From NCBI GenBank assembly GCA_021464415.1, contig CM038468.1, positions 39,854,969 to 39,918,968 on the forward strand: a DNA stretch of 64,000 bases, read 5' to 3'. Position numbers and translations under genes: made by a program. This document shows positions 45,601 to 56,340 of the stretch, in pieces; positions within the stretch are counted from its first letter, which is position 1; the number at the start of each line of letters is the position of its first letter. The notes beneath the pieces were generated by a model, which was given only the letters and a program-made list of their open reading frames with translations, did no database searches and had not been told where the DNA came from. The DNA comes from Lonicera japonica. Lineage: Eukaryota > Streptophyta > Magnoliopsida > Dipsacales > Caprifoliaceae.

Positions 45601-47695
45601 TGATGGTCGAGGAAGAAAATGTTCCACAAAAACTTATGAACGATGGAGGACATCTACTTATAAAATGATCATAAAATGGAGAGCATCTTATCACATACTT
45701 CAATTTATTTTCCAACTTCTTATCTAATCAAGTACTTTTATTTTCCTTTTCCATATTGTTTTCAAACGGAGCTTTAGAGTCTAAAAATCAACACGTTACA
45801 CCATCAAATTACAATATCCGAGAAAAGCCTACTAAAGATTTTTGATTGATTAATTCTTTAATAATTATCTTGTAATATTAAAATGAATGTGTGTGTATAT
45901 ATATATATCTATCTTACCCAGTTAATGCTACCATGAACAGCCAGAGACAAGCTGACCAAGTCATCTTCTTCACATTCCCTCTGCATTCAAAAAATTAGAC
46001 AACTGTCTAAAAGTTAAATGCATGCATGCATGCTTTATTTAAACAAAGTAAACATAGTTTTCCCTAAACCAAATTTGATTGAAGGGCAAAGGGCAATTAG
46101 AAAAAAAGATACGAAAAACCCCAAATTTTTACATTGTTAGAACAATATCTACAATTAAAAAATGTATGTTGTATACTAAACAACTTATTTAAGTGTTGAA
46201 ATAGTAAAAAAAGAAAAAAAGAAAAGAGAGAGAGAGTTAAATAGTCTCATATTTTCGTTGAGAGTGTATAAAGAGTTACAGAAGGAGAGACAGTGTGTAA
46301 AGTAGGAGAGAAAATGCCAAGATGCCAAACATATTGGCGTGGCCTCTTAACTATTTGGCACAAGTGACACCCCTTGCCAAGTATTTTGGCGTGCGGTAGT
46401 AGACTAGTGAACTCAATTTAACCAAGTGACCCTCTTGTCAAACATTTTGGGGTAACTCACCCTCCCTTAGAGGGTCTCCAACAGTAGTATATATTTAGGT
46501 TTTGTGTAAATTATATAAAATTTGTAAAAATTTTGAACTCTAGCAATCTTTTAAATTTAGACTTTGTGTAAAACGAATGTGTAAAATACACCCCAAGTTT
46601 ACACTGCCACATCAGCTTTTTCTTTTCTCAATTATTTTACAATACTTTAAAATGTAATATCGTTTAATAGAAATTATATGATTTAATAAAAATTATATAT
46701 CTAAAATCTACTCATTAAGACCAACAAATCAATATCCATTGTTGTTATAATATTATGTATACCAAAATTCAAGAAAAAATAATAAAAAAATGCATAAAAT
46801 AATATCTAATATGCATAATTATCTTATTGGTTCATTCAAAATTTACACAAAAGTTTAAAAATGTACCATTGGAGCATATATTTTTTTACACTTCAAGTTT
46901 TGTGTAAAAGTATCCTGACACAATAGGATTTACACAAAAATATTTACACAACAGTTGGAGATACTCTTACTATCGTGGATGTTCTTAAAAAAAAGTCATT
47001 TTTAATTATTAATTTAGTATAAATCCATCTTACAAAACAAAAATGATATTATATTTTTAAAGTCTTGAAATGAATTTGAACAGAGGATATCAGACTCCAT
47101 CGGCAACAGTTCTAGATTGTCTCAAACAACAATTATAGAGTATTATGTGTATTGATTACAATCTACTATAATTAATGAATTGATAGGTTAATTTTTTATA
47201 TCAGACATATATATATAGGGGCGAAATTCAAAACACACCATTTATCTTTCAAGACAAAGGGGCACGCTTAGCCCCGCCCCAATGTACGTAGCTACACCCC
47301 AATATGTAGAACTACTCAAACCCAACTTTTATATCTAAGATGACTGCTTTGCTTCTTTTTTTTTTGGTGTGAAAGATAACTGGTTTCAGGAGTACACAAA
47401 AACTCAAACAAAATAGAAACTTAAATTAAAATAAAACGATATATGTGAGAAAAGATGAACCGAAAATAAAAATAAAAAATGAGAATCAAATTAACCTTTC
47501 AAAGTATAGGGCCACAGGTAAAAGACACACGGCAGCCAAAAGATGACGATAGGTCATGAGAGCAAACATGAACGCACTGTTCTCTTCACTACTCATTACC
47601 ACCTTCGACAGCAATTGTAACCCTGCCGTCAACACTTCGCCTATCAACAACCCAATTGCTACCCCTGAGGAATCAACTAAACCCTTTAAGTCCAT
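39973..47695 (-). CDS. WAT1-related protein (EamA/DMT transporter), seven exons
   Basis: Exons on the minus strand: 47695-47496, 45980-45918, 44191-44075, 43452-43224, 42800-42645, 41027-40876 and 40129-39973. They join to 1074 bp, 357 residues and a TGA stop, with GT-AG at every intron and phases that agree. Plant WAT1-related proteins are usually 350-400 residues with ten membrane segments in two EamA repeats. Here segments start near residue 11 (SGVAIGLLIGEVLTAGLQLL), and family motifs include TYATNFLNLIPIVTF (about 106-120), IGGAILCLGGALTISLYKG (about 140-158) and RGPTYPSMFKPISLILVAVA (second repeat). The tail after FLWAK is hydrophilic. The family exports auxin or other small metabolites across vacuolar or plasma membranes; the substrate here is unknown. 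I chose the start MDLKGLVDSS because family N-termini begin just before segment 1; an in-frame ATG at 47728 would add 11 residues. Introns hold at least four mobile-element insertions. Confidence 0.9.
41661..42445. mobile_element. Long-TIR (foldback/MULE-like) element in WAT1 intron 5
   Basis: Arms of roughly 300-350 bp are inverted copies. TGTGTTCACTTGCAATGTTG near 41690 is inverted near 42410. ATAATAACTTTTAATACAAA near 41900 is matched by the inverse of TTGCATTAAAAGTTATTAT near 42220. AAACGAGATCC near 41968 is matched by GGATCTCGTTT near 42150. A short loop separates them. No coding sequence is present and no target duplication was fixed. The gene's splice sites lie outside it. Confidence 0.75.
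42587..42620. repeat. (ATT)n microsatellite in WAT1 intron 5
   Basis: About eleven ATT units lie close to the exon 5 donor. Confidence 0.95.
43553..43626 (+). repeat. tRNA-like/SINE-like sequence in WAT1 intron 3
   Basis: A box-A-like ATGATTAAATGGTAAAAT and a box-B-like GAGTTCAATTCCC lie about 30 bp apart, followed by CGCTACTCGC. This resembles a tRNA-derived SINE head. I cannot fold a full cloverleaf, so it is not called as a tRNA gene. Confidence 0.4.
44693..45082. mobile_element. Tourist-like MITE in WAT1 intron 2
   Basis: The ends are GATCATCTCCAATGGTCAAT and ACCAGTGGAGATGGCC (inverse GGCCATCTCCACTGG), flanked by TTA and ATA. Inside is a smaller inverted pair, CATTTCTACATG / CATGTAGAAATG. 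The paralogous intron at about 23330 lacks it, giving an empty site around GTCTCAGGACTTT. It belongs to the same family as the element at 22314-22726. Confidence 0.75.
45471..45772. mobile_element. MITE in WAT1 intron 2 (TSD TTTA/TTA)
   Basis: GATAACAATATGGAAAAGGA on the left is mirrored by TTTTCCTTTTCCATATTG then TTTTCAAACGGAGC on the right. TTTA flanks both sides. The pseudogene at about 23655 shows the empty site GAGTACTTTTAGAGTCC. The length is 302 bp. Confidence 0.75.
46470..46966. mobile_element. Tourist-like MITE in WAT1 intron 1 (TSD TTA)
   Basis: The left end is GAGGGTCTCCAACAGTAG. The right end is CAGTTGGAGATACTC, with inverse GAGTATCTCCAACTG. Exact TTA lies at 46467-46469 and 46967-46969. 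Internal TTTGTGTAAA and TTTACACAAA motifs are repeated in both orientations. Confidence 0.8.
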
Positions 47696-47728
47696 CTTCT
47701 TATATCTATCTATCTCCCTTTCTCTCAA

Positions 47729-48335
47729 AAATTATTTGTAGAGATTTGTTTCGGAGTTTGTTTCCGAGCGAAGGCAATTATTCGGCAGGCGAGAAGCAGG
47801 AATGGTGGAAACGTGAATGAAGTTGACGGCGAGAATATTGGTGGAATTGATAAAGTTGCAGCAGCGTGATAAAAACAAATAACGTCCACGTTGGCACTCA
47901 TTGATTTAATTGAAGCTTAATTAAGTTGTTAATTAAAATACATAAATAAATAAAAAAAAATCAGAAATTGCGAAACACCCCCTCTCCCTTCATTTGAGCC
48001 CTAATTGTACACGTACCTCCTACGAGTATGGGACATTGACCCTTGCTACATATGGGTTGACTAAATCTATATTTATATTTTTTGTGTTTGGAACCTAGCA
48101 TTCATTTAGCATGCACCAATCTATTATCTACTTACTCGTCCAATATGTACCGAGTCTTTTACATACTTATTCGTCCAATATACACCAAGAGCAGTTGTTC
48201 CTCTTTGGCCGTTTCAGGGTTTTTTAGAACTGGACAGAACTCGATAATTGTTTTTACTTTCTTCATTTTACTTTCTTCATTTTACTTTCAACATTACTAT
48301 TGCAAATGTCTATTATTTTAACTATATTTTGTCTA
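47729..48335. other. Upstream region of the WAT1 gene
   Basis: A CT-rich presumed 5' leader lies next to the start, followed by about 500 bp of AT-rich sequence. TATTTATTTATG on the minus strand near 47945 could be TATA-like, but this is weak. No other gene is seen. Confidence 0.4.
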
Positions 48336-48586
48336 CTAGATCACCATCACCGCCATCTTTCCCTACAGTTCTAAATTCTTCCCATCTTCAAAATTTCTAT
48401 ATTTCTCTCACTACCCACGTGATTTGTTAAGTTAGTAAATGCACCACCCTCACTGCCCATCTTCACCATTCCTCACAAAACAAATGCACGTGGGTAGTAA
48501 GTGTAGTGAGAGAGATGTAGAAATTTTGAAGATGGAGAACTTAGAAAATGGAAGAGAAGATGGTGGTAGTGGTGGTGGTGATTTAG
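48336..48586. repeat. 251-bp foldback sequence
   Basis: The left arm CTAGATCACCATCACCGCCA then TCTT pairs with the right arm ending GGTGGTGGTGATTTAG. Inner parts GAAGATGGG / CATCTTC, AAATTTCTATATTTCTCTC and CACTACCCACGTG also pair with the right arm (CACGTGGGTAGTAAGTG and GAGAGAGATGTAGAAATTTT). The loop is about 60 bp. Overlapping frames on both strands are complementary artefacts. It is probably a hairpin MITE or an inverted duplication. Confidence 0.7.
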
Positions 48587-48605
48587 TTTTCTTGATACTT
48601 CTGAA

Positions 48606-49301
48606 TAGGCCTAGCAATTTACAACACAACACGATAACATAACATGAAATTGACACGAATTTACCAGGTTTAGGTGAACTTTTAACGGGTGCGGGTCATA
48701 ATCGTGTTGACTTGTCAAACCAGTTTATTAAATGAGTTGATTTGTGTAAATTCGCGAGACCAGAATAAAACCCATTTAACTCGGTAAAAATACGAGTCGA
48801 TTTCAAGTCATGTAAACCCGTTACTAACCTGCGCAACCTATATATGATAAACAGATATTTACCTAAGGCTTTTAAAAACTTTTAAATTTTGTATTAAATC
48901 TTTTGTCTTCCATCATGACCTTTCCTTTTTTCTACATTAATTTCACCCCCCTCAAAATTCCCACTTTCCAAATTTTCAAGTTCTAACACAATTACATTAT
49001 ACGATGTTTTTAATTATTGTTGTTGCTGCATAAATATATATATAGATTATTGAGTGTGTATATTTTAATGGTTAGTTACTTAATTGAATCATTAGCGGAT
49101 CACTAAATATTATTTGTATACGACTTGAACCGAACTGTTTATTTTAAACGGGTTAAAATGAATCAGGTCGTTTCATTCGTTAATTAAACAGATCGTGTAT
49201 GAATTTGAATTTTTCACCCGTTTATTAAACGGGTTGCATATGGGTGGAGGTACTTTGCACCCAACGCAAACTGACCCGTACATGACCCATTGCCACGCCT
49301 A
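48606..49301. mobile_element. hAT-type MITE (8-bp TSD)
   Basis: The ends are TAGGCCTAGCAATTTACAAC and TGACCCATTGCCACGCCTA (inverse TAGGCGTGGCAATGGG). The flanks CTTCTGAA (48598-48605) and CTTGTGAA (49302-49309) match in seven of eight bases. Subterminal GGGTTAA-, AAACGGG- and CCCGTTTA-type motifs are repeated. The length is 696 bp and no transposase is seen. Confidence 0.85.
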
Positions 49302-49499
49302 CTTGTGAATCGGGTGGAGGATTTATTTTGTTGATTGTTAAGGTTTGACTAGTTAAATTAATTAAGTTATTAATAATTTTTAATCATTAGGTAAAAGGAT
49401 GAATGGGGATTTAATTTAATATTTTACAAATAAACAAAAGGTGATTGTCTCAAAAAAGATGAGTGCATTTTGTAGCACCCAAAAGAAAAGTGAGAGAAT

Positions 49500-49855
49500 A
49501 CTGAATTAACCAAGTTTTCTTTAAAAGAAACCCAACTCACTTTTGAGCCCACCCAAACAAAAATGTCAAAAAGAAAACACGATTCGTTGACTTAATGGAT
49601 TCTCTCAAATAAAAAATCATAATTCCCCAAATACATATAATGACCCAATAGAGGAGCCATCCTTGGCTTCACACCCACTTTCCAGCACGCTAACTTCTCT
49701 TGGGCTAAACGCTATAAACACGGACACTTCTCGAATAGGTCGTGGCAGAGTTTGACACTTGAGGGACACTAACATTTGTGTCCAAGCCCTGGACACATAT
49801 TCGACACTCTTGCAAAATATCCTGGGTAAATTTTTAGAAAGACATGATGGACTTA
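49500..49855. repeat. WAT1 upstream region, second copy, split by an LTR
   Basis: It is homologous to 26040-26300 and continues after the LTR at 51388-51465. It lies upstream of the intact WAT1 gene. Confidence 0.75.
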
Positions 49856-51387
49856 TGTGAGAATCCGCAAATGTGGCCCTCGGATCTAAACCTCTAGTTT
49901 CGGAGTTTGAAACGTTAGAAGAAATTCCATCATTCCCTTTGCTTTTATATTGTAATAATTCATATTGTGTGTCCTTCCATCCTATTCTAAATGCATGAGG
50001 GTTCATTTAGAGTTGCCAGTATGTTTTACGAGAAAACGGACAAAAGAGTTATGTAAGGGAAAAGATTACATATAAGCCTTTTTCTTACATGTTTGTCTAC
50101 GAAATCAAGATTCTATAGGGTTTGAAAACTATATTACGGACTAGGAAGGTGTTAAGCACCCATTCTACCCTTTCGATCTCTAGTGGTATTATATGTTTAT
50201 TCTATGTTGAAAAACTTAGATTTTTTAATGGTATTCTACTATTTTCTAGAAATGCTTTATGAAAACCTGATTTTAGGAAAAACGAGGAAAGCGATAAAAA
50301 CCTTGTATTCTGTGATCCTATATTTGGTTTTGTCAAAGTCGGATTACTAATGACAAAAGTTTATCTTATCTGTTTTGAAATTCTGAAATTGATTCGGTAT
50401 TGTTTCCTCATGTAATAATATCAATTATTTTGTTTGGTTAATTTAGAAAATATTGGATCTTATCAGAATTAATTTGATGTGAAATTGAACTTTGAGGAGG
50501 GTATATCAGATACATTACAGTCTATATAGAAAACATAATATATCTGAGTTTAATTCCTAAAAAAACTTTATCAGTCCGGGTTTTGAAAACTTGGTTTTGT
50601 TCGGACAATAATGGATCTACTTCTTTTGATTTTATAAATGATTTTATCAAGATTTTGAAATAGTAAAATATCAATAACTTGACAATATGTTTATCCAACT
50701 AGAAAGTTGATATAACAACATATATAATAAGTCTACAACTGTGAATAATTACGACAAAACAAGTACAAAAATATATCGTTCGATTACTAGAAGAGACTTT
50801 AATTACCTTCCTGACGATATATATAAGAATAAAAGAGAGAAAATATAATACGATAGAGAAAACCTCCAGCTGATATTAGCTTTCCATCTCCAAATATTTC
50901 TGAGGATTCGATTCCAGAATATTACACTTCGAGTGTCGAGAACGGACTCGGGAATTCCTCAAAAATTAGATGAATATAAAGCAAACTCGAAATCACTTGA
51001 AAATTAGAAAATCATAGAGAATAGTTAGAATTTTTAGAGCAAAAAACCTCTCTTTAAACCCATGGGGGTTTAGGCCTATTTATAGCGCTGGGGAGGGTTT
51101 GTCACGTGACAAACATCAACAAATTGTCATGTGTCGCTCGACAAACGGCTGAAATGAGAGTTCTAACACATTGACTGATGTGTTGGAAAGTGGTTGGTCT
51201 ATGTTTGGGAGATTTATCGTGCCAAGACCAGGTTTGTCGTTCGACAAGCCCAATCAATAGGTTTATTTATTATCCAACCAAACCCTCCTGAAGCAGTTTT
51301 TGGTGTGTGGGTGAGTTCCGGACTTCAAATGTACTTTTCGAGAACTTTTTAGGGTTCTTGTGAGGGTCAAGAATTGGGGTGTCTACA
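49856..51387 (-). mobile_element. Solo LTR, family alpha, inverted
   Basis: On the plus strand it starts TGTGAGAATCCGCAAATGTG and ends GGGGTGTCTACA, the reverse complement of the alpha LTR at 8842-11690. It splits a region that is continuous at 26300 (GACATGCGAGG); the flanks ACTTA and ACATG are a poorly preserved target duplication. The minus-strand TATA box GCTATAAATAGG is near 51080. Diverged palindromes lie just upstream of it. Confidence 0.85.
51098..51250. promoter_or_regulatory. Diverged TGTCGnnCGACA palindromes in alpha LTR
   Basis: TTTGTCACGTGACAAA, TGTCGCTCGACAAA and TTTGTCGTTCGACAA occur upstream of the minus-strand TATA box. They match the alpha consensus in the outer arms and differ only in the central bases. 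There are three copies here against eight in the other alpha LTR. The AACACATTGACTGATGTGTT spacer palindrome is retained. Confidence 0.65.
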
Positions 51388-51659
51388 ACATGCGAGGGAC
51401 ACTTGCTCATATTTCTTTGACACTTATCAAATCTTATAGCTTCATGTTTTGACCACACACAAACCTTTATAGAATAAGGAGGTGTCCCTCTCTATAATGT
51501 TCTATTGGATTAATCATCCTTAGCAATTAAATATAGACAAGATTCTTATAAACTTGCCCATTGGTTATTATTTTTAATGACAATTATAAATTATTTCTTG
51601 GGCATATCCCTAACAGAAGGTCATGTTTTTCAAATTTGACTTTGAGTGCCTAAATCTTC

Positions 51660-51824
51660 TGAACTGCCCGACTATTCGAAATTCACCAACGGCCTATTTG
51701 CCTGAACTTCAAAAACTTCTTTTGTTGGATCTCTTGCTAGTACTTTTGGTGGTGGAGGAGGAGGAGCCTTTTAGCCTATAGAAATAAGTAAAGCCCTATT
51801 ATTATAATAGACGTGCCTAGCAAG
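51660..51824 (-). pseudogene. Orphan WAT1 last exon, copy B
   Basis: After an intact acceptor the minus-strand frame reads LLGTSIIIIGLYLFL, then a stop where the intact gene has Trp (TGG changed to TAG). The same downstream deletion as copy A removes KEVMAP. Intron 6 homology continues to about 52390. It is non-functional. Confidence 0.8.
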
Positions 51825-52559
51825 CTGCCAATTATTGCAATTCCAAAATGAGAAAAATTAAGTTGTTTTGTATAAATTACAAACAATACAAAAATTTCAC
51901 AATAAACAATATAGTTTGCTTGAATATGTACGACAGAGAGGCAGGTTGCCGCACTGAGACTCAAAAGAAAAATAATATGTCATCAATGTATTAGTCGATA
52001 TGCAGATTGATAAAAGTGTGGATCTCACTTACTAACTAATGCATTAATATCACTTATTATGAATCACTTTTTTCAATTTCAATATTAAATCCTTCAAAAA
52101 TTACTCAATTTTATTTATATTTGAAATTTTAGATAAAATTTTATTACATCATGAAATTTCATTATCATGCACTTCGAAAAAAAAAAATTCAAGGAAAAAG
52201 GCACAATTATATGAGATACTACTTAGGGCCTGTTAAATTTTAAATTAAAACTGAATATTTTCATATTATAAAATTACAATACGTATAAATTAGTCTACTT
52301 TCTTTCCTTTAATTTTGAAATAAAATACCCCCCCCCCCCAATCCTTCAAAAATTGCATGGATACTAATCTTATGCTCCATAATTTTAAGAAAAAAAATTG
52401 GAAAAATTATAGTATCTCAATTATAAATAACTTTAATATCTCAATTATAGCATAGTATCTTATGCTATAATTTTGAGAAAAAAATTTCGAAAAATTGCAT
52501 GGATACTAATCTTATCCTATCGGATCATACTTACTTATCTTGCGCGACAAACACACCTT

Positions 52560-52709
52560 TAAAGTAAAAGATTAATAAAGCAAATATTGAACAATAGTGA
52601 AATTTCAAGCCCTAAAAATAAAACAAGGTTAAAATTATACATAACGTCTTATGAATTTCCATCACACTACAAGAAAATACAAGTTAAAATATATTAAACA
52701 ATAATATTT

Positions 52710-52753
<44 letters not shown>

Positions 52754-54400
52754 CACCTAGGGTGTATTTGGAGCGCCGGATAAGGAGGTAGAATAGGATA
52801 GAATAAAGGCCGGATAAAATAAGAGTCGGGATTAGTCGAATAAGAATTATGTGGGATAGGATAGGATAGGAAATGAATCAGTCGGATAAGGATTAAGTGG
52901 AATTGGACATGATAATGATTAGTTGGATAAAAATTTAATAAACTTTGCATTTGATGGAGTTCCAGATTACAAGTTCAGATATTATATAATACAACTTGCT
53001 TTTCTTTTAAAAATATATGCAATTTTAATTGTTGTCCACACACATATATATATATATATTAATTTTTTGCTAATCCGATTCTCCTATTTATAAATAAGCT
53101 TCCTGAAAAACTCTTCTGGGAGAAAAGTTATATGTTACATCCAATATTTATGAGTTAGGCATTAAGTACAGTTTCAAATTATAATGTAACCCTTTTAAAA
53201 AAAATAAAGTTTCTTATAAATACCTTCATTTAATAAAATAAAAATAAAAATATCATATTATATGAGTAATGAATTTTATTAGTTAAGTTATTGTGATTTT
53301 GGGTAGTTGAAAATTTTCATTAATAAATTTGATTATCTAAATGGCGTAAAGAAAAAGATCAAAATAAAAAAATAATAATTTGTTATCCGGCAACCATGGG
53401 ATAAAATAATACCACATATAGGGGTGGTATATATTTATCCAACTTTAAAGGGATAAAAGGATAGTTAATCCTGAATGCAATCCAGTCCTGTGTTGTACCA
53501 AACGCGAGATAAGATTAAAATATCCTATCTACCATTTCGCCAAACACGTGATAGGATTTATTTATCCTATTATGTCTGACAACAAACACCGGATATGATT
53601 AATTAATCCAATCCTACTTCTAATCCCACGCGACAAACACACCCCTAAGTCATCTATTAAGTCTTATTACATGTCTAGAATTTATATAATATTTTATATA
53701 ATAAGTAATAGATCTTGAGAGTAAATTTATTACTATAAGTTATATATAACATAGATCATTAATAATGGGCCAAGGAATAATGAATATAATAAGGATCACG
53801 AGTCTCTATATAATATATGTATATATGTATACTTACTAGATATTTTTTAGCCCAAAAAATAAAATTACTTACTTTCAATGGCCTATAAGTAAGAGACAAC
53901 GAGTTAAATATTTTTAATGGCCCATAAACAAGGAACAATATGTATTGGGTGATGGTATAATAAACGTATAAAATATAATTATTTTATGGGCTAGGCTACG
54001 TTTAGAATTATATGGGTACTAGTGCTATTTTTTTTTTCTAGATGGCTTACAACCCAGATGGGCCTCCCTCATTCCACCCTTGTTCACATGTATATGAATA
54101 ATCCTCACACTCCACATACTCTACACTAGGGCAAAAGGTAGTGTTACTCGTCAAATTCAGCCTACCATTTGTTATGAATTTGCACTAAAAATAATAAGAA
54201 AAATGGCAAAAATAGTGAATATGGCTTACGACGATCTTCTTTTTGTCAATTGAAAAAGGGAGCCATAAACGATATTGTGTATATTGTTTGTCTGTTGAGC
54301 TTTAACGGGCAAAAAAATAAAAATAAATAAAGAGGGTGACAACTTACATTATATCAACTTAGGGATATGTTTGTTGGATTCCATATTTAGCTTAGACTTA
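52560..54400. repeat. Dispersed repeat X, copy 3, interrupted by a MITE
   Basis: It is the paralogue of 29190-31045 within unit B. (AC)n(AT)n at about 52710-52745 is shorter than in unit A. Confidence 0.7.
52760..53645. mobile_element. ~885-bp GGATAA-type element, copy B
   Basis: Its ends, GGGTGTATTTGGAGCGCCGG and CCACGCGACAAACACACCCC, are better preserved than in unit A. It occupies the same insertion point as 29395-30264. No transposase was seen; the minus-strand frame at 52684-52950 spans the border and is spurious. Confidence 0.7.
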
Positions 54401-54404
54401 CCCC

Positions 54405-55120
54405 TTAACTAGGGATCGGGGGAGGTACTTTATCTGGAGGTGTGTGGAGATCAAATTTGACTTCTTGAGAGGCGGTATGCACTTTTGGGATCCTACCAAT
54501 CACGTTTTTAAGTTCGGTCTGGACTAGTTATGCCTAACATACGAGGAGTTCTCTTGGTTATTGGGTCACGGTCAAGGTTTATCGTTGGCTGTTTTGCACT
54601 CAGATAAAGACTCTCGTTATGTTTTAATGAAGTTGTTTAGAGTGGACGTATAGGCCGTTCGTTACATGTTCGTTTCGGGTGGGCTGGACCTGAGATGGTT
54701 GGTTTATTTCTTGAAAGGGCCTCAGGTTGGCCCAGATGCTCATACTATGGGGGCGATGGTTTGTTATTTGGCCACTCTCATTTTTGTTACTTGCGATTTA
54801 ATAATGGACGTCAGTATTATTTTTGTCGTCTGTCGTGGCTGGGCGGGTGTTCGATCGTTCCCATTGTCATATTAAGATTCTGAAAGGCCTAGACATGGTT
54901 TCTGCTGATAACGGGGAGTTCTTCTAAGGTTCCCTTATAATTTTGTACATGTGGCTGCTAGAGAGGTTTCACTTTGTTTCGGTAAACCAAATCTCTCTGT
55001 AGGTGTTCTGCACGACCTAAGCTTGTTCTTTCAGTGTCCCATTACTCACACTTTCACTCGGTCTTTTTCAAGTTGGACTCGAGTTTTTCGGAGATCACTT
55101 GGTACATTAGGTGGCATGTA
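54405..55120 (+). pseudogene. Plant mobile domain frame of Tat element B
   Basis: MHFWDPTNHVFKFGLD is followed by a stop and LCLTYEEFSWLLGHGQGLSL, then RYMFVSGGLDLRWLVYFL and GAMVCYLATLIFVTCDLIMD. It is the plus-strand paralogue of 31372-32060 with the same premature stop after GLD/DLD, so that stop predates the duplication. Confidence 0.65.
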
Positions 55121-56340
55121 CCATAGTGGTAACTAAGGATGGTGGTGCTATTTACTCGAGGGTAGAATTAAGTGAGGATTTTAAATCCTCACCAGACCTC
55201 GTTTTACATTCCTTAAGGTTGCTCAGTCAGTTCAATGTTCTGCAGACTTTTGCCCCACTTTTTGGGGATTTCTTTGCCTAATCCATTGAGGCCAACGTCC
55301 GCCTCACCCTTCGACTGATCACAATGTGGCAAGAGCAACTTACGTATTCTTACGGCAACGCAGATTAACTGGGTCTGGGATCTTGAGTTGGTTTCGGACG
55401 ATCTATGTCAACTGACATGGTCTCTATTCGGATGTGAGGAACCAACAGAAGACGCTATTGTTCAGGTTTACCAACATTTTGACCATGAACGGATTTGATA
55501 TTTGGTCGGTTATATTAGGTTAACGTATGAGATGTTGAATTCTGATAGTAAGAAAACATATTTAGCCTTGCAGTTGTTTAGGATAAACTTCTCAAATAAA
55601 TATTTCAATAGGTACATTCGGGTTATAAGGATTATCGAATATACATGCATGTAGTGACGCAGTTTTTGGGTAGCCCACAATAATGCAACGCAAGATCTCT
55701 CTAGTGGGGAGTTATGTCACATGGCAATAACTTTTTGTTAAGTTAGTAAATGGCCTATTATTTCATAGTTTGCACTAGATGTTGGACGAGCATGGCTCCA
55801 ACTACTGTCTTACTGACATTAAGGTATAGCAATAACATAATTTTTTATTAAGGTGGAACAAGTTCGGGTGTGTTAGATAAGTATTCCCAGATCTTGTCAA
55901 AAGTAGCTTGACATTGTCCATTCCACTAGCCATTAGAATTTTTCTAAAGAAGCTTAAAAATTGGCTCACATGTCTGCATTAGCTGTGATATGAACAGACT
56001 AATGTACTGTAGTTTGCCTAAGAACCCTTTGATTTCTTTCTTTGTATGCGATATTAGCATTTCTTATATGGCTTTGATTTTGACAAAGTCTGTTTCTATC
56101 CCTTTCTTTCTGACTATGAACCCTTATAGCTTGCCTTTGTTTACTCCGAATATGCATTATGGGGATTCAATTTCATGTCAAATTTCCTCAATTGATTGAA
56201 AAAGGCTTTTAAGGCTGGGAGATGCATTTCTCGTTCCTTGGACTTTATGATCATATTATCTATGTAGACTTTGACTTTTTTGTGGATCATGTCATAAAAG
56301 AATGTAATTTTGGCCTTTTGATAGGTAGCTCAACCATTTT

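Noticed and set aside
47556..47741. Plus-strand frame antisense to WAT1 exon 1
   Set aside because: Shadow of the coding exon; the minus-strand frame matches the transporter family and joins to six further exons.
49617..50006. 129-codon minus-strand frame
   Set aside because: It crosses the border between WAT1 upstream DNA and the alpha solo LTR, so it cannot be an old gene.
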